A stretch of 8,026 nt of DNA from Phycisphaerae bacterium (GCA_002591705.1 PAAB01000008.1:20489-28514); one strand, 5' to 3'. Shown: positions 1 through 5,984, counted from the stretch's first letter. Notes: generated from the sequence alone by a model not told the origin. Numbers and translations: made by a program.

Positions 1-615
1 GCCACCAGTCTCCTCATCATGGTGGACGGCGAAGGACGCCTCGGTGCTCCCGACGAGGATGAACGCGCCGATGCCGTGGACCGCCATCATCGGTGGATGC
101 GGATCGCCAAGACGATCGGCTGCCACTCGATTCGTGTGAATGCGAACTCGGAGGGCACCCCCGACGAACAGATCGCCAGATGTGCGCTGGGCATGGAGCG
201 GCTCCTGCGTCACGCCGACGAACTGGAACTGAATGTGCTGATCGAGAACCATGGCGGACACTCGAGCAACGGTGCGTGGCTCAGCACGTTGATGCGCACC
301 GTGGATCATCCCCGGTTCGGAACCCTTCCGGACTTCGGCAACTTCGTGCTCGACTGGGACACGATGGAGATGTACGACCGGTACAAGGGCGTCACGGAGC
401 TCATGCCGTTCGCCAAGGCGGTCAGCGCGAAGAGCAACGACTTCGACGAGGAAGGCAACGAGACGTCGACCGACTTCGAACGGATGCTGAAGATCGTGCT
501 GGACACCGGATACCGGGGATGGATCGGCGTCGAATACGAGGGAGGCAACCTCTCCGAAGCCGACGGCATCGTGCGGACCCGGGAGCTCCTGATGAAGCAC
601 GGAGGACGATCATGA
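1..615 (+). CDS. Sugar phosphate isomerase/epimerase-like TIM-barrel protein (5' truncated)
   Basis: The reading frame is open from the first base of the window, so the true start lies upstream; 204 residues of the C-terminal part are visible. The sequence fits the xylose-isomerase-like TIM-barrel superfamily (AP endonuclease family 2 fold), whose members isomerise or epimerise sugars and related polyols at a divalent metal site. Visible barrel-strand motifs, numbered from the window edge, are IENHGG (about 81-86, Glu ligand), LPDFGNF (109-115, Asp ligand) and WIGVEYEGG (174-182, Glu ligand). The strand that usually carries a His metal ligand reads AVSAKSNDFDEEG (140-152) with no His, a variant I associate with planctomycete members of the family. 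The next gene starts inside its stop codon (ATGA overlap), so the two are probably co-transcribed and perhaps act on the same sugar or polyol. The substrate cannot be read from sequence. An N-terminal signal, if any, is outside the window. Confidence 0.88.
   Translation, partial: ATSLLIMVDGEGRLGAPDEDERADAVDRHHRWMRIAKTIGCHSIRVNANSEGTPDEQIARCALGMERLLRHADELELNVLIENHGGHSSNGAWLSTLMRTVDHPRFGTLPDFGNFVLDWDTMEMYDRYKGVTELMPFAKAVSAKSNDFDEEGNETSTDFERMLKIVLDTGYRGWIGVEYEGGNLSEADGIVRTRELLMKHGGRS
601..605 (+). promoter_or_regulatory. Shine-Dalgarno site of the dehydrogenase gene
   Basis: GGAGG lies six bases before the ATG at 612, inside the last codons of the upstream gene. It decides the start of the dehydrogenase and rules out the open frame that extends upstream of it as coding. 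Confidence 0.8.
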
Positions 616-1643
616 AGGCCGTCACCATCGCGCGTCAGGGCGACCCCGTCGCACCGAACATCGCACTGCAAACCGATCTGCCGAGTCCGGTCGCCGGTCC
701 GGAGGAGGTCGTGGTGCGAACGGAGGCCTCGGCGCTGAACCACCTCGATCTCTGGGCGGGACGCGGACTGCCCGGGCTGAACCTGGAATACCCCAAGATC
801 AGCGGTTCGGACGGATGCGGCATCGTCGAATCCGTCGGCGACGGGGTCGATGCATCGTGGATCGGACGCCGAGTCGTCCTCAACGCCGCCCGATGGATCC
901 GCGGGCCCCTCGCGCCCGGCGTTCTTCCTGCCCATGGAGCGCTCACCATGATCGGTGAGCACGATCCGGGAACCCATCGCGAATGCTTCGTGGCACCGGT
1001 CTCGAACATCGTCGACGTCGGCGGGATCGATCCCGTCTCCGCCGCCGCATTCGGACTCTCCCACCTCACGGCGTGGGGCATGCTGGTGAATCGAGCCGGA
1101 CTGCAGCCCGGCCAGTGGGTGCTCATCACCGGAATCGGGGGCGGGGTCGCGCTGGCGGCCCTGAACATCGCACGGTGGATGGGCTGCCGGATCGTCGTCA
1201 CCTCGCGACACCAATGGAAGCTGGATCGCGCCCTCGAACTCGGAGCCGAGTTCGGTGTACTCGACGAGGGAGCCGACTGGTCGCGGACCGTGCGGCAATT
1301 CACGGGAAAGCGAGGGGTCGACGTGTGTGCCGATTCGGTCGGTCCGGCCATCCACAACGCGTGCATCCGTTCCCTGGCACGACGGGGCACCTTCGTCACC
1401 TGCGGTTCCACCACGCAGTGCGACTGTCCGATCGATCTGACCAGGATCTTCTGGAACGAACTGTCGATCCTCGGGTCGTCGATGGGCGACATGGATTCGT
1501 TCCGCTCGGTGCTTGCCCTCCTGGGCGACGGGACCATGACCCCGGTCGTCGATTCCACCTGGAAGGCGGACGAGGCCGCATCCGCCTGGGAACGGCTCGA
1601 ATCCGGCGAACACTTCGGCAAGATCGTGCTGAACTGGTCCTGA
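612..1643 (+). CDS. Zinc-type alcohol dehydrogenase / quinone oxidoreductase-like protein (MDR superfamily)
   Basis: This 343-residue protein has the usual length and order of a medium-chain dehydrogenase/reductase, which transfers hydride between NAD(P)H and an alcohol, aldehyde or enone in the cytoplasm. An N-terminal GroES-like domain contains SALNHLDLWAGRGLPG (40-55) and GSDGCGIVESVGDGV (65-79). A Rossmann domain follows, with VLITGIGGGVALAALNIA (170-187) as the nucleotide-binding turn. KLDRALELGAEFGV (203-216) and GVDVCADSVG (235-244) are also typical. The GHE motif of true zinc alcohol dehydrogenases is GSD here. The lobe that normally holds four structural-zinc cysteines (about 91-113) has none, although its length is kept and the following IGEHDPGTHRECFVAP (114-129) still aligns with zinc-containing relatives. 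The protein is therefore probably zinc-free and closer to reductases than to classic alcohol dehydrogenases. The start overlaps the upstream isomerase-like gene by four bases and has a strong ribosome binding site. Family is certain; substrate unknown. Confidence 0.92.
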   Translation: MKAVTIARQGDPVAPNIALQTDLPSPVAGPEEVVVRTEASALNHLDLWAGRGLPGLNLEYPKISGSDGCGIVESVGDGVDASWIGRRVVLNAARWIRGPLAPGVLPAHGALTMIGEHDPGTHRECFVAPVSNIVDVGGIDPVSAAAFGLSHLTAWGMLVNRAGLQPGQWVLITGIGGGVALAALNIARWMGCRIVVTSRHQWKLDRALELGAEFGVLDEGADWSRTVRQFTGKRGVDVCADSVGPAIHNACIRSLARRGTFVTCGSTTQCDCPIDLTRIFWNELSILGSSMGDMDSFRSVLALLGDGTMTPVVDSTWKADEAASAWERLESGEHFGKIVLNWS

Positions 1644-1644
1644 A

Positions 1645-2139
1645 TCAGCCGGACGAACGTCGAAATGCCTGTCTCCAGGCGGGATGCGCGCAGGTCACGA
1701 GCAGGACGACCGGATAGACGAGTATCAGCCAGCTGCCCACGCTGAAGTCCACCGGACGCAGCACGATCACCAAGACCAGCAGGCCGATGCTGACCAGGGA
1801 CCAGGCGACGGTTCCCCACCACGCCCACCATCGAATCCGCAGCGTCCCCACACCCATCCCCAGGATCCAGATCGACAATCCGGCGTAGACGACCCCATCG
1901 AGGACGATGAGTCTCTCGGCCCGGCGAAGTTCGTCTCCGGTCTGCTGTGCCTGACGCTCCGCACGGTTGGTACGAAACTCCCGATCGGATGCGACCTCCA
2001 GGCTCTTCTCCACCGCGTCCAGATTCCGATCGATCTGGAACCCCCCGACCAGTATGACACCCGACAACAGCAACCCCAGCACACCAAAGAAGATGGAGAG
2101 CATTCCGATTGCGGTCATCCAACTGCTGCGTCGAGTCAC
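1645..2139 (-). CDS. Hypothetical four-helix membrane protein
   Basis: The protein has 164 residues if translation starts at GTG 2139, which has AGAGGA five bases upstream; longer versions from an ATG at 2217 add a non-hydrophobic extension without such support. The sequence predicts four membrane helices: about 10-35, 77-99, 104-127 and 132-150. Between helices 1 and 2 is a 40-residue polar segment (37-76) rich in Glu, Arg and Gln that is probably helical or coiled-coil. A Trp-rich patch (IRWWAWWGTVAW, 102-113) sits at the interface before helix 3. The tail is short and basic. I do not recognise a family and no catalytic motif is visible. It is transcribed divergently from the amidohydrolase and converges on the dehydrogenase, with the two stop codons only one base apart. 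An inner-membrane location is inferred from composition. Confidence 0.75.
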   Translation of the reverse strand: MTRRSSWMTAIGMLSIFFGVLGLLLSGVILVGGFQIDRNLDAVEKSLEVASDREFRTNRAERQAQQTGDELRRAERLIVLDGVVYAGLSIWILGMGVGTLRIRWWAWWGTVAWSLVSIGLLVLVIVLRPVDFSVGSWLILVYPVVLLVTCAHPAWRQAFRRSSG

Positions 2140-2144
2140 GTGGG

Positions 2145-2150
2145 TCCTCT
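2145..2150 (-). promoter_or_regulatory. Shine-Dalgarno site supporting the GTG start of the four-helix membrane protein
   Basis: On the minus strand AGAGGA lies five bases before GTG at 2139. It favours this GTG over the ATG further upstream at 2217 and the internal ATG a few codons later. Confidence 0.55.
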
Positions 2151-2248
2151 CAGACGTGTCGCGTAGACCTGAGAATACACAACTTCCCGAAGGTGGGGAC
2201 CACCAGTCCGATTCCACGGACGACGGTTGCGTCGCCCGCAGCCCGCGG

Positions 2249-2254
2249 TAGTCT
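2249..2254 (+). promoter_or_regulatory. Possible -10 element upstream of the amidohydrolase
   Basis: TAGTCT lies 19 bases before the ATG at 2274. A start of transcription six to seven bases downstream would give a leader of about 13 bases, just enough to include the AAGGA ribosome binding site (2263-2267). Similar TA-N3-T hexamers precede three other genes in this window. No convincing -35 is visible. Confidence 0.3.
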
Positions 2255-2273
2255 TGACGATGAAGGACCGGAC

Positions 2274-3509
2274 ATGAGCAGCACTTCCATCGAAAAGCAG
2301 AGCGCGGACTGGTGGGCGGGCATCAAGGCCTCCATCACCGTCCACGAGCAGGAGATGATCGCCTTTCGTCGTGATCTCCATGCCCATCCCGAACCCTCCG
2401 GGGAGGAGCGTCGGACCACGACGCAGGTCGCCGAACGACTGCGCGCGGATGGACTCGTCCCGCGGATCATGGATGACGGCTGCGGCATCGTGGTCGATCT
2501 CGAACTCGATCCGGGATCCGACACGTGCTTCGCGATCCGCTCGGATCTCGATTCCGTCGCCGTCGACGACGCCAAGCAGGTCGCCTGGCGATCCACCCGC
2601 CCCGGGTGCTGTCACGCCTGCGGACACGACGCCCACACCTCGATGGCGCTGTTCTCGCTGCTCACGCTGCACGAACACGTCGACGCGATCCGCAGCATGA
2701 AGCCCGAATGCAACCTGCGCTTCATCTTCCAGCCCGCCGAGGAGACCACGAAGGGCGCACGACGCATGATCGAGCAGCACGCGCTCGACGGAGTGCGATC
2801 GATCATCGCTCTGCATGTCGATCCCTACCTCGAAGCGGGACACATCGGTCTGCGAGCCGGCCCCCTGACGGCAAACTGCCTGTCCTTCAGGATCACGGTG
2901 ACCGGACGCGGTGGACATTCCGCCCGTCCCTACCAGAGCCTCGATCCGATTCCGGCCGCCACGAACATCGTGAGCATGATGTACCAGCTGTGCCCGCGAA
3001 GCATGGACAGCCGGTATCCGCTGGCACTCACCGTCACCTCCATACACGCCGGCAAGGCATTCAACGCCATCCCCGACAGTGCCGAGATCTGGGGAACGAT
3101 TCGGACCTCCCGGGACGAGGACGAACGGAACGTCAGGGATCGACTGCAAGACGTGCTGCGGGGCATCGCGACCACGACCGGTTGCGCCGTCGACATCGAA
3201 TTCCCGCATTCATCACCGGCCACCGACAACGATCGCGATGTGATCGAGCGGCTCTGGGCCGCGGGGGAAGCCGCGCTCGGAGCGGCGCGCGTGTCGCTGG
3301 TCGAGATGCCCAGTCTCGGGGGCGAGGACTTCGCCTACTACCAGCAGGTCGTACCGGGCGCGATGGTGCGGCTGGGAACCGCGTTCCAGGATCCGAATGC
3401 CAGATTCCCCCTGCACTCCCCGGAGTTCGACATCAACGAATCGTCGCTCGTCGCCGGCGTCCGCTTCCTCTGCCGCGCGGCGATCCGCTCCGTCGTCCCG
3501 GAGTGCTGA
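2274..3509 (+). CDS. M20D family amidohydrolase (N-acyl amino acid / hippurate / IAA-amino acid hydrolase type)
   Basis: This 411-residue protein matches the usual length of M20D peptidase-family amidohydrolases, which use a two-metal site to hydrolyse N-acylated amino acids to a carboxylate and a free amino acid. The motifs come in family order: FRRDLHAHPEPSGEE (31-45); AIRSDLDSV (87-95); HACGHDAHTSM (114-124), giving Cys116 and His118 as metal ligands; FQPAEE (152-157) with the catalytic and ligand Glu pair; ALHVDP (179-184) with a ligand His; GRGGHSARPYQSLDPI (211-226) in the lid domain; GGEDFAYY (349-356); and PLHSPEFDINE (379-389) with the last ligand His. All expected ligands are present, so the enzyme should be active. 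ATG 2274 is chosen because AAGGA lies six bases upstream; the open frame continues further upstream but without family sequence. No signal peptide is seen, so it is probably cytoplasmic. A carboxylate-amine ligase gene follows after 51 bases. The acyl and amino acid parts of the substrate are not readable. Confidence 0.93.
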   Translation: MSSTSIEKQSADWWAGIKASITVHEQEMIAFRRDLHAHPEPSGEERRTTTQVAERLRADGLVPRIMDDGCGIVVDLELDPGSDTCFAIRSDLDSVAVDDAKQVAWRSTRPGCCHACGHDAHTSMALFSLLTLHEHVDAIRSMKPECNLRFIFQPAEETTKGARRMIEQHALDGVRSIIALHVDPYLEAGHIGLRAGPLTANCLSFRITVTGRGGHSARPYQSLDPIPAATNIVSMMYQLCPRSMDSRYPLALTVTSIHAGKAFNAIPDSAEIWGTIRTSRDEDERNVRDRLQDVLRGIATTTGCAVDIEFPHSSPATDNDRDVIERLWAAGEAALGAARVSLVEMPSLGGEDFAYYQQVVPGAMVRLGTAFQDPNARFPLHSPEFDINESSLVAGVRFLCRAAIRSVVPEC

Positions 3510-3510
3510 A

Positions 3511-3543
3511 TCGCCGACGAATCGAGTACAGTGCCGTCGGCGA
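3511..3543. repeat. Perfect 9-bp inverted repeat around the putative ligase promoter
   Basis: The arms TCGCCGACG (3511-3519) and CGTCGGCGA (3535-3543) are exact reverse complements separated by 15 bases. They start two bases after the amidohydrolase stop codon and bracket the TACAGT hexamer at 3527-3532. The repeat could be an operator for a dimeric regulator, or an RNA hairpin that attenuates read-through from the upstream gene. There is no T-run after it, so it is not a classic intrinsic terminator. Confidence 0.45.
3527..3532 (+). promoter_or_regulatory. Possible -10 element upstream of the carboxylate-amine ligase
   Basis: TACAGT lies 28 bases before the ATG at 3561, in the loop of a perfect inverted repeat. 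It would allow a leader of about 22 bases carrying AAGGAG. The region 17 bases upstream does not resemble TTGACA, so support is weak. Confidence 0.28.
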
Positions 3544-3560
3544 CAAGGAGCCGCCCGACC

Positions 3561-4703
3561 ATGCACAGGAAATTCAAACCTTCCCCGGAACACACCATCG
3601 GCGTCGAGATCGAACTCGGACTCGTCGACATGGAGACCAAGGCGCTCGTCAACGAAATCGACTTCCTGCTTGATGCCTGTCCGGCGCAGTGGAAGGACGC
3701 CGTGAAGAACGAGTTCATGCAGTCGTACTGCGAATTCAACACCGGCATCTGCCACACCGTCGACGAGGTTCGTACCGACTTCGCGGAGAAGCTCCAGTGG
3801 GGATACGAGAAGGCCGCCGAGCGCGGGATGACCTTCCTCTGGAGCGGGACCCATCCCTTCAGCCACTGGAAGGAGCAGTCCCTCTCTCCCGGAGATCGCT
3901 ACGAATGGCTGATGCAGACGATGCAGTACGTCGCCCGGCGGCTGGTCGTGTTCGGGCTCCATGTCCATGTGGGCGTCGACAGCGGCGACAAGGCCATCCA
4001 GATGTGCGATCGACTGCTTCGGCACCTTCCGACGCTCATGGCACTGTCCTCGAATTCCCCCCACTGGCTGGGCCAGGACACCGGACTCCACAGCTACCGA
4101 TCAAAATTGATGGAATCGCTTCCGACCGCCGGCATGCCCGAGACCATGCGCAACTGGTCGGAATACATGTGGCTGATCGAGCACCTCATCTCGACCGGGT
4201 TCATCCACTCCCCGAGCGAGATCTGGTGGGATGTCCGTCCGAGTCCCCAGTTCGGCACGGTCGAGATTCGGGTGATGGACACACCGATCAACATGAAGCA
4301 CCTGCTCGGGCTCGTCGCCCTCTGCCAGAGCCTGATCGCGGGCATCTCCGAGCACATCGATCGCGGCGCCTACCTCTACGACAGTCATCCGATGATCGCC
4401 CGGCAGAACAAGTGGCACGCCGTCCGGTACGGACTGGACGCGAACTTCGTCGACTTCGACACCATGCTCGCCGTGCCCGCCCGGCAGGTGGCGCGAAGAC
4501 TGGTCGACCAGTGCGCTCCCCATGCGGAACGACTGGGCTGCAGCAACGAACTCGGCTACATCGAGGATATCATCGACCAGGGTTCCGGTGCCGACATCCA
4601 GAAGCGCGAGCTCCGGCGCGGCGACATGCAGGCGACCACGCAGGGGATTCTCGATGCGACGGGCCGGCCATGGGAACTCGGCCCCGCCACCTCGCGTTCA
4701 TGA
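3561..4703 (+). CDS. ybdK: Carboxylate-amine ligase, YbdK-type glutamate-cysteine ligase family (GCS2)
   Basis: This 380-residue protein is close to the length of E. coli YbdK (about 370). The family uses ATP to form an amide bond between a carboxylate and an amine. YbdK has weak gamma-glutamylcysteine ligase activity, and its physiological substrate is often unknown. Family motifs are HTIGVEIELGLVD (11-23, acidic metal-binding segment), SYCEFNTGICHTVDEV (55-70), WSGTHPFSHWKEQ (94-106), VFGLHVHVGVD (130-140), ALSSNSPHWLGQDTGLHSYR (161-180) and WWDVRPSPQFGTVEIRVMD (222-240). All core acidic, His and Arg positions look intact. ATG 3561 has AAGGAG at 3545-3550, ten bases upstream, and the family sequence begins right after it. 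The amidohydrolase gene lies 51 bases upstream on the same strand, so co-transcription is plausible although a separate promoter is possible. Its 3' end overlaps the convergent thymidylate kinase gene by six bases. Whether it makes gamma-glutamylcysteine or another amide cannot be decided here; no glutathione synthetase gene is visible. Confidence 0.92.
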   Translation: MHRKFKPSPEHTIGVEIELGLVDMETKALVNEIDFLLDACPAQWKDAVKNEFMQSYCEFNTGICHTVDEVRTDFAEKLQWGYEKAAERGMTFLWSGTHPFSHWKEQSLSPGDRYEWLMQTMQYVARRLVVFGLHVHVGVDSGDKAIQMCDRLLRHLPTLMALSSNSPHWLGQDTGLHSYRSKLMESLPTAGMPETMRNWSEYMWLIEHLISTGFIHSPSEIWWDVRPSPQFGTVEIRVMDTPINMKHLLGLVALCQSLIAGISEHIDRGAYLYDSHPMIARQNKWHAVRYGLDANFVDFDTMLAVPARQVARRLVDQCAPHAERLGCSNELGYIEDIIDQGSGADIQKRELRRGDMQATTQGILDATGRPWELGPATSRS

Positions 4704-5354
4704 CGACGGCGCGGTTCGTTCGGTGACGAACGATCGGATCGATGCCAGCAGCTGCTCGAAGACCTGGTCCTCGGGGGGACCCGCGTCGATCAGAATCGTT
4801 CCCTCGGGGTCTTCTCGAATCTGCTCGAGGTACCCCGCACGAACCCGCTCCTGGAACGCCTGCCCCTTCTCCTCCATGCGATCCGAATCACCACCTCGAC
4901 GGATGGCCGCGGTGGCGGAATCGACGTCGAAGATGATGGTGCAGTCGGGCCACTGGTCACCGACCGCGATCTGACCGACCGACAGGATGTGCTCCCGGTC
5001 GAGTCCTCCGGCCGTGCCCTGGTAGGCGAGGGTGGAGGAGATGAACCGGTCGGCAAGCACCACCGCTCCCCGCGTCCGCGCGGGGGTGATCAGTTCGTCG
5101 ACCAGTTGACTTCGGCTGGCCATGTACAGGAGCATCTCGCAGCAGATGGTCATCTCGACGTTCGCCGAATCAAGGAGAATCGAGCGGATCTGCTCACCGA
5201 TCGACGTGCCCCCCGGCTCGCGGACCTCCACCACATCGAGTCCCTGTTCGGTCAGCCATGCGGCCAGGCGACGGAACTGCGTGGTCTTGCCCGACCCGTC
5301 GGGACCGTCGAACACGAGAAACCGGCCTTTGAGTTGATCGATCCAGTCCTGCAT
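4698..5354 (-). CDS. tmk: Thymidylate kinase (dTMP kinase)
   Basis: This 218-residue protein phosphorylates dTMP to dTDP with ATP, an essential step in dTTP synthesis in the cytoplasm. It has the P-loop FDGPDGSGKTT (15-25), the REPGGT substrate loop (45-50), the DRFISSTLAYQG motif (102-113) and a LID region with Arg residues (about 150-170). The P-loop lacks the extra basic residue found in human-type enzymes, and the basic LID fits the bacterial type II arrangement. Length is normal. The ATG at 5354 is the only start consistent with the conserved N-terminus. It lacks a clear Shine-Dalgarno site, and on the minus strand a GC-rich hairpin (complement of 5356-5370) lies directly before it. The gene overlaps the convergent ligase by six bases and is divergent from the CxxC membrane protein across 70 bases. 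Family assignment is very secure. Confidence 0.97.
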   Translation of the reverse strand: MQDWIDQLKGRFLVFDGPDGSGKTTQFRRLAAWLTEQGLDVVEVREPGGTSIGEQIRSILLDSANVEMTICCEMLLYMASRSQLVDELITPARTRGAVVLADRFISSTLAYQGTAGGLDREHILSVGQIAVGDQWPDCTIIFDVDSATAAIRRGGDSDRMEEKGQAFQERVRAGYLEQIREDPEGTILIDAGPPEDQVFEQLLASIRSFVTERTAPSS

Positions 5355-5412
5355 CGGGATGGATCATCCCCCACCGGAGCCGGATCGGCAACCCCTCCGG
5401 CCCCGCGATCCG

Positions 5413-5418
5413 TACCAT
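5413..5418 (+). promoter_or_regulatory. Possible -10 element of a leaderless transcript for the CxxC membrane protein
   Basis: TACCAT ends six bases before the GTG at 5425, so transcription would begin at or next to the start codon. No Shine-Dalgarno-like sequence exists in the preceding bases, which fits leaderless translation. The same hexamer recurs at 5925-5930. No clear -35 element is visible. Confidence 0.35.
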
Positions 5419-5424
5419 TGACGC

Positions 5425-5886
5425 GTGCGCATCGTGCTTCGAGAATCCGACGGCTCCAGAACGACCCTCGATGTGGATCCGGTCCGTCGGCCGCCGAGGA
5501 TCCGGGATCTCGAGGATACGCGGGACGTGTTCCTGGAATGGGACCAGGCGCTCGACGACGATGGTCAACTCCGACGCTGCCTCGGATGCGGCGGCCCGCT
5601 GTACCGACGGAAGGCGCTTCCCCAACTGACCGGATTCGTGGTGGTGCTGGCATTCGGACTGGCGCTCGTCGGCATTCTGGGATTCGCCGACAACATCCCT
5701 CTGCTGATCGGAATGTCCTGCGTGCTTGTCGTGGATATCGGCATCCTGCTCTTCGCACGCACCTATCTGGACTGCTATCGATGCCGGGCTTCGCACCGCA
5801 GACTCCAGATCGCCCGCTACCACCGCCCCTGGGATCGATCCACGGCCTCGCGAAACCGGACCACGGATGCGGAATCCGCGGAGTAG
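5425..5886 (+). CDS. Hypothetical membrane protein with two CxxC knuckles flanking a transmembrane hairpin
   Basis: The 153-residue protein begins at GTG 5425. I do not recognise a named family. Residues 1-50 are soluble and charged. CLGC follows at 52-55, then a helix at about 68-86, a short turn, a helix at about 92-111, and CYRC at 117-120. After that comes a basic tail with RYHRPWDR (131-138) and a polar end. The two CxxC pairs are brought to the same side of the membrane by the hairpin, so they could form one four-cysteine zinc (or iron) site; this is inference. Basic residues around both knuckles (RRCLGC, RRK, HRR) favour a cytoplasmic side by the positive-inside rule. There is no catalytic motif. 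A role as a small membrane-anchored zinc-ribbon protein or scaffold is possible but unproven. It is divergent from thymidylate kinase and precedes the DUF481 barrel gene by about 100 bases. Confidence 0.78.
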   Translation: MRIVLRESDGSRTTLDVDPVRRPPRIRDLEDTRDVFLEWDQALDDDGQLRRCLGCGGPLYRRKALPQLTGFVVVLAFGLALVGILGFADNIPLLIGMSCVLVVDIGILLFARTYLDCYRCRASHRRLQIARYHRPWDRSTASRNRTTDAESAE

Positions 5887-5887
5887 C

Positions 5888-5910
5888 GAGCCGCTGCACG
5901 CCGCAGGCTC
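5888..5910 (+). terminator. Possible stem-loop after the CxxC membrane protein gene
   Basis: GAGC and CTGC (5888-5891, 5894-5897) pair with GCAG and GCTC (5903-5910), leaving a two-base bulge and a five-base loop. It begins two bases after the stop codon. There is no T-run, so termination is uncertain. Confidence 0.22.
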
Positions 5911-5924
5911 CGGACCCCCAGCGA

Positions 5925-5930
5925 TACCAT
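5925..5930 (+). promoter_or_regulatory. Possible -10 element upstream of the DUF481 barrel gene
   Basis: TACCAT is identical to the hexamer before the preceding gene and, as there, is followed six bases later by an in-frame GTG (5937). It could drive a leaderless start at that GTG or give a leader of about 48 bases for the ribosome-binding-site-led TTG at 5985. Confidence 0.33.
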
Positions 5931-5974
5931 GAGCCGGTGGCGTCCCACGAGGGGGCCCGCCCCAACCATGCCGT

Positions 5975-5980
5975 GAGGTG
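5975..5980 (+). promoter_or_regulatory. Shine-Dalgarno site supporting a TTG start for the DUF481 barrel protein
   Basis: GAGGTG matches the anti-Shine-Dalgarno sequence well and sits four to six bases before TTG 5985. Starting there gives a textbook signal peptide, with basic residues, then a hydrophobic core, then A-x-A-like Ala-Gly-Ala. The in-frame GTG codons at 5937 and 5973 have no such site. Confidence 0.5.
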
Positions 5981-5984
5981 CCAC

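Larger units (their letters stand above)
2140..2273. promoter_or_regulatory. Divergent intergenic region between membrane protein and amidohydrolase genes
   Basis: These 134 bases must hold the promoters of both divergent genes. On the minus strand TATTCT (complement of 2172-2177) is a possible -10 element, but no good -35 is seen. On the plus strand TAGTCT (2249-2254) is a possible -10. A short perfect hairpin, GGTGG-GGA-CCACC (2192-2204), lies between them and could be an operator, though five-base arms also occur by chance at this GC content. Confidence 0.5.

Noticed and set aside
306..2122. Two long open frames on the minus strand opposite the isomerase-like and dehydrogenase genes
   Set aside because: Their translations are rich in Arg, Gly, Pro and Ser with no family motifs, and they lie opposite two well-recognised genes. 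Long antisense frames are expected at this GC content.
2192..2204. GGTGG-GGA-CCACC hairpin as a regulatory RNA or riboswitch
   Set aside because: A five-base stem upstream of the likely transcription start is too little for a riboswitch and is expected by chance in GC-rich DNA; kept only as a note in the intergenic region.
2136..3209. Long minus-strand open frame opposite the amidohydrolase
   Set aside because: Low-complexity composition and no motifs; the plus strand clearly encodes the M20D protein.
3213..4091. Minus-strand open frame opposite the amidohydrolase end and the ligase
   Set aside because: No family motifs; it overlaps two confident plus-strand genes.
4989..5984. Plus-strand open frame continuous with the DUF481 gene, starting inside the antisense of thymidylate kinase
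   Set aside because: It is an Arg/Pro-rich shadow of tmk and the CxxC protein gene. The signal peptide and ribosome binding site place the real start near 5985.
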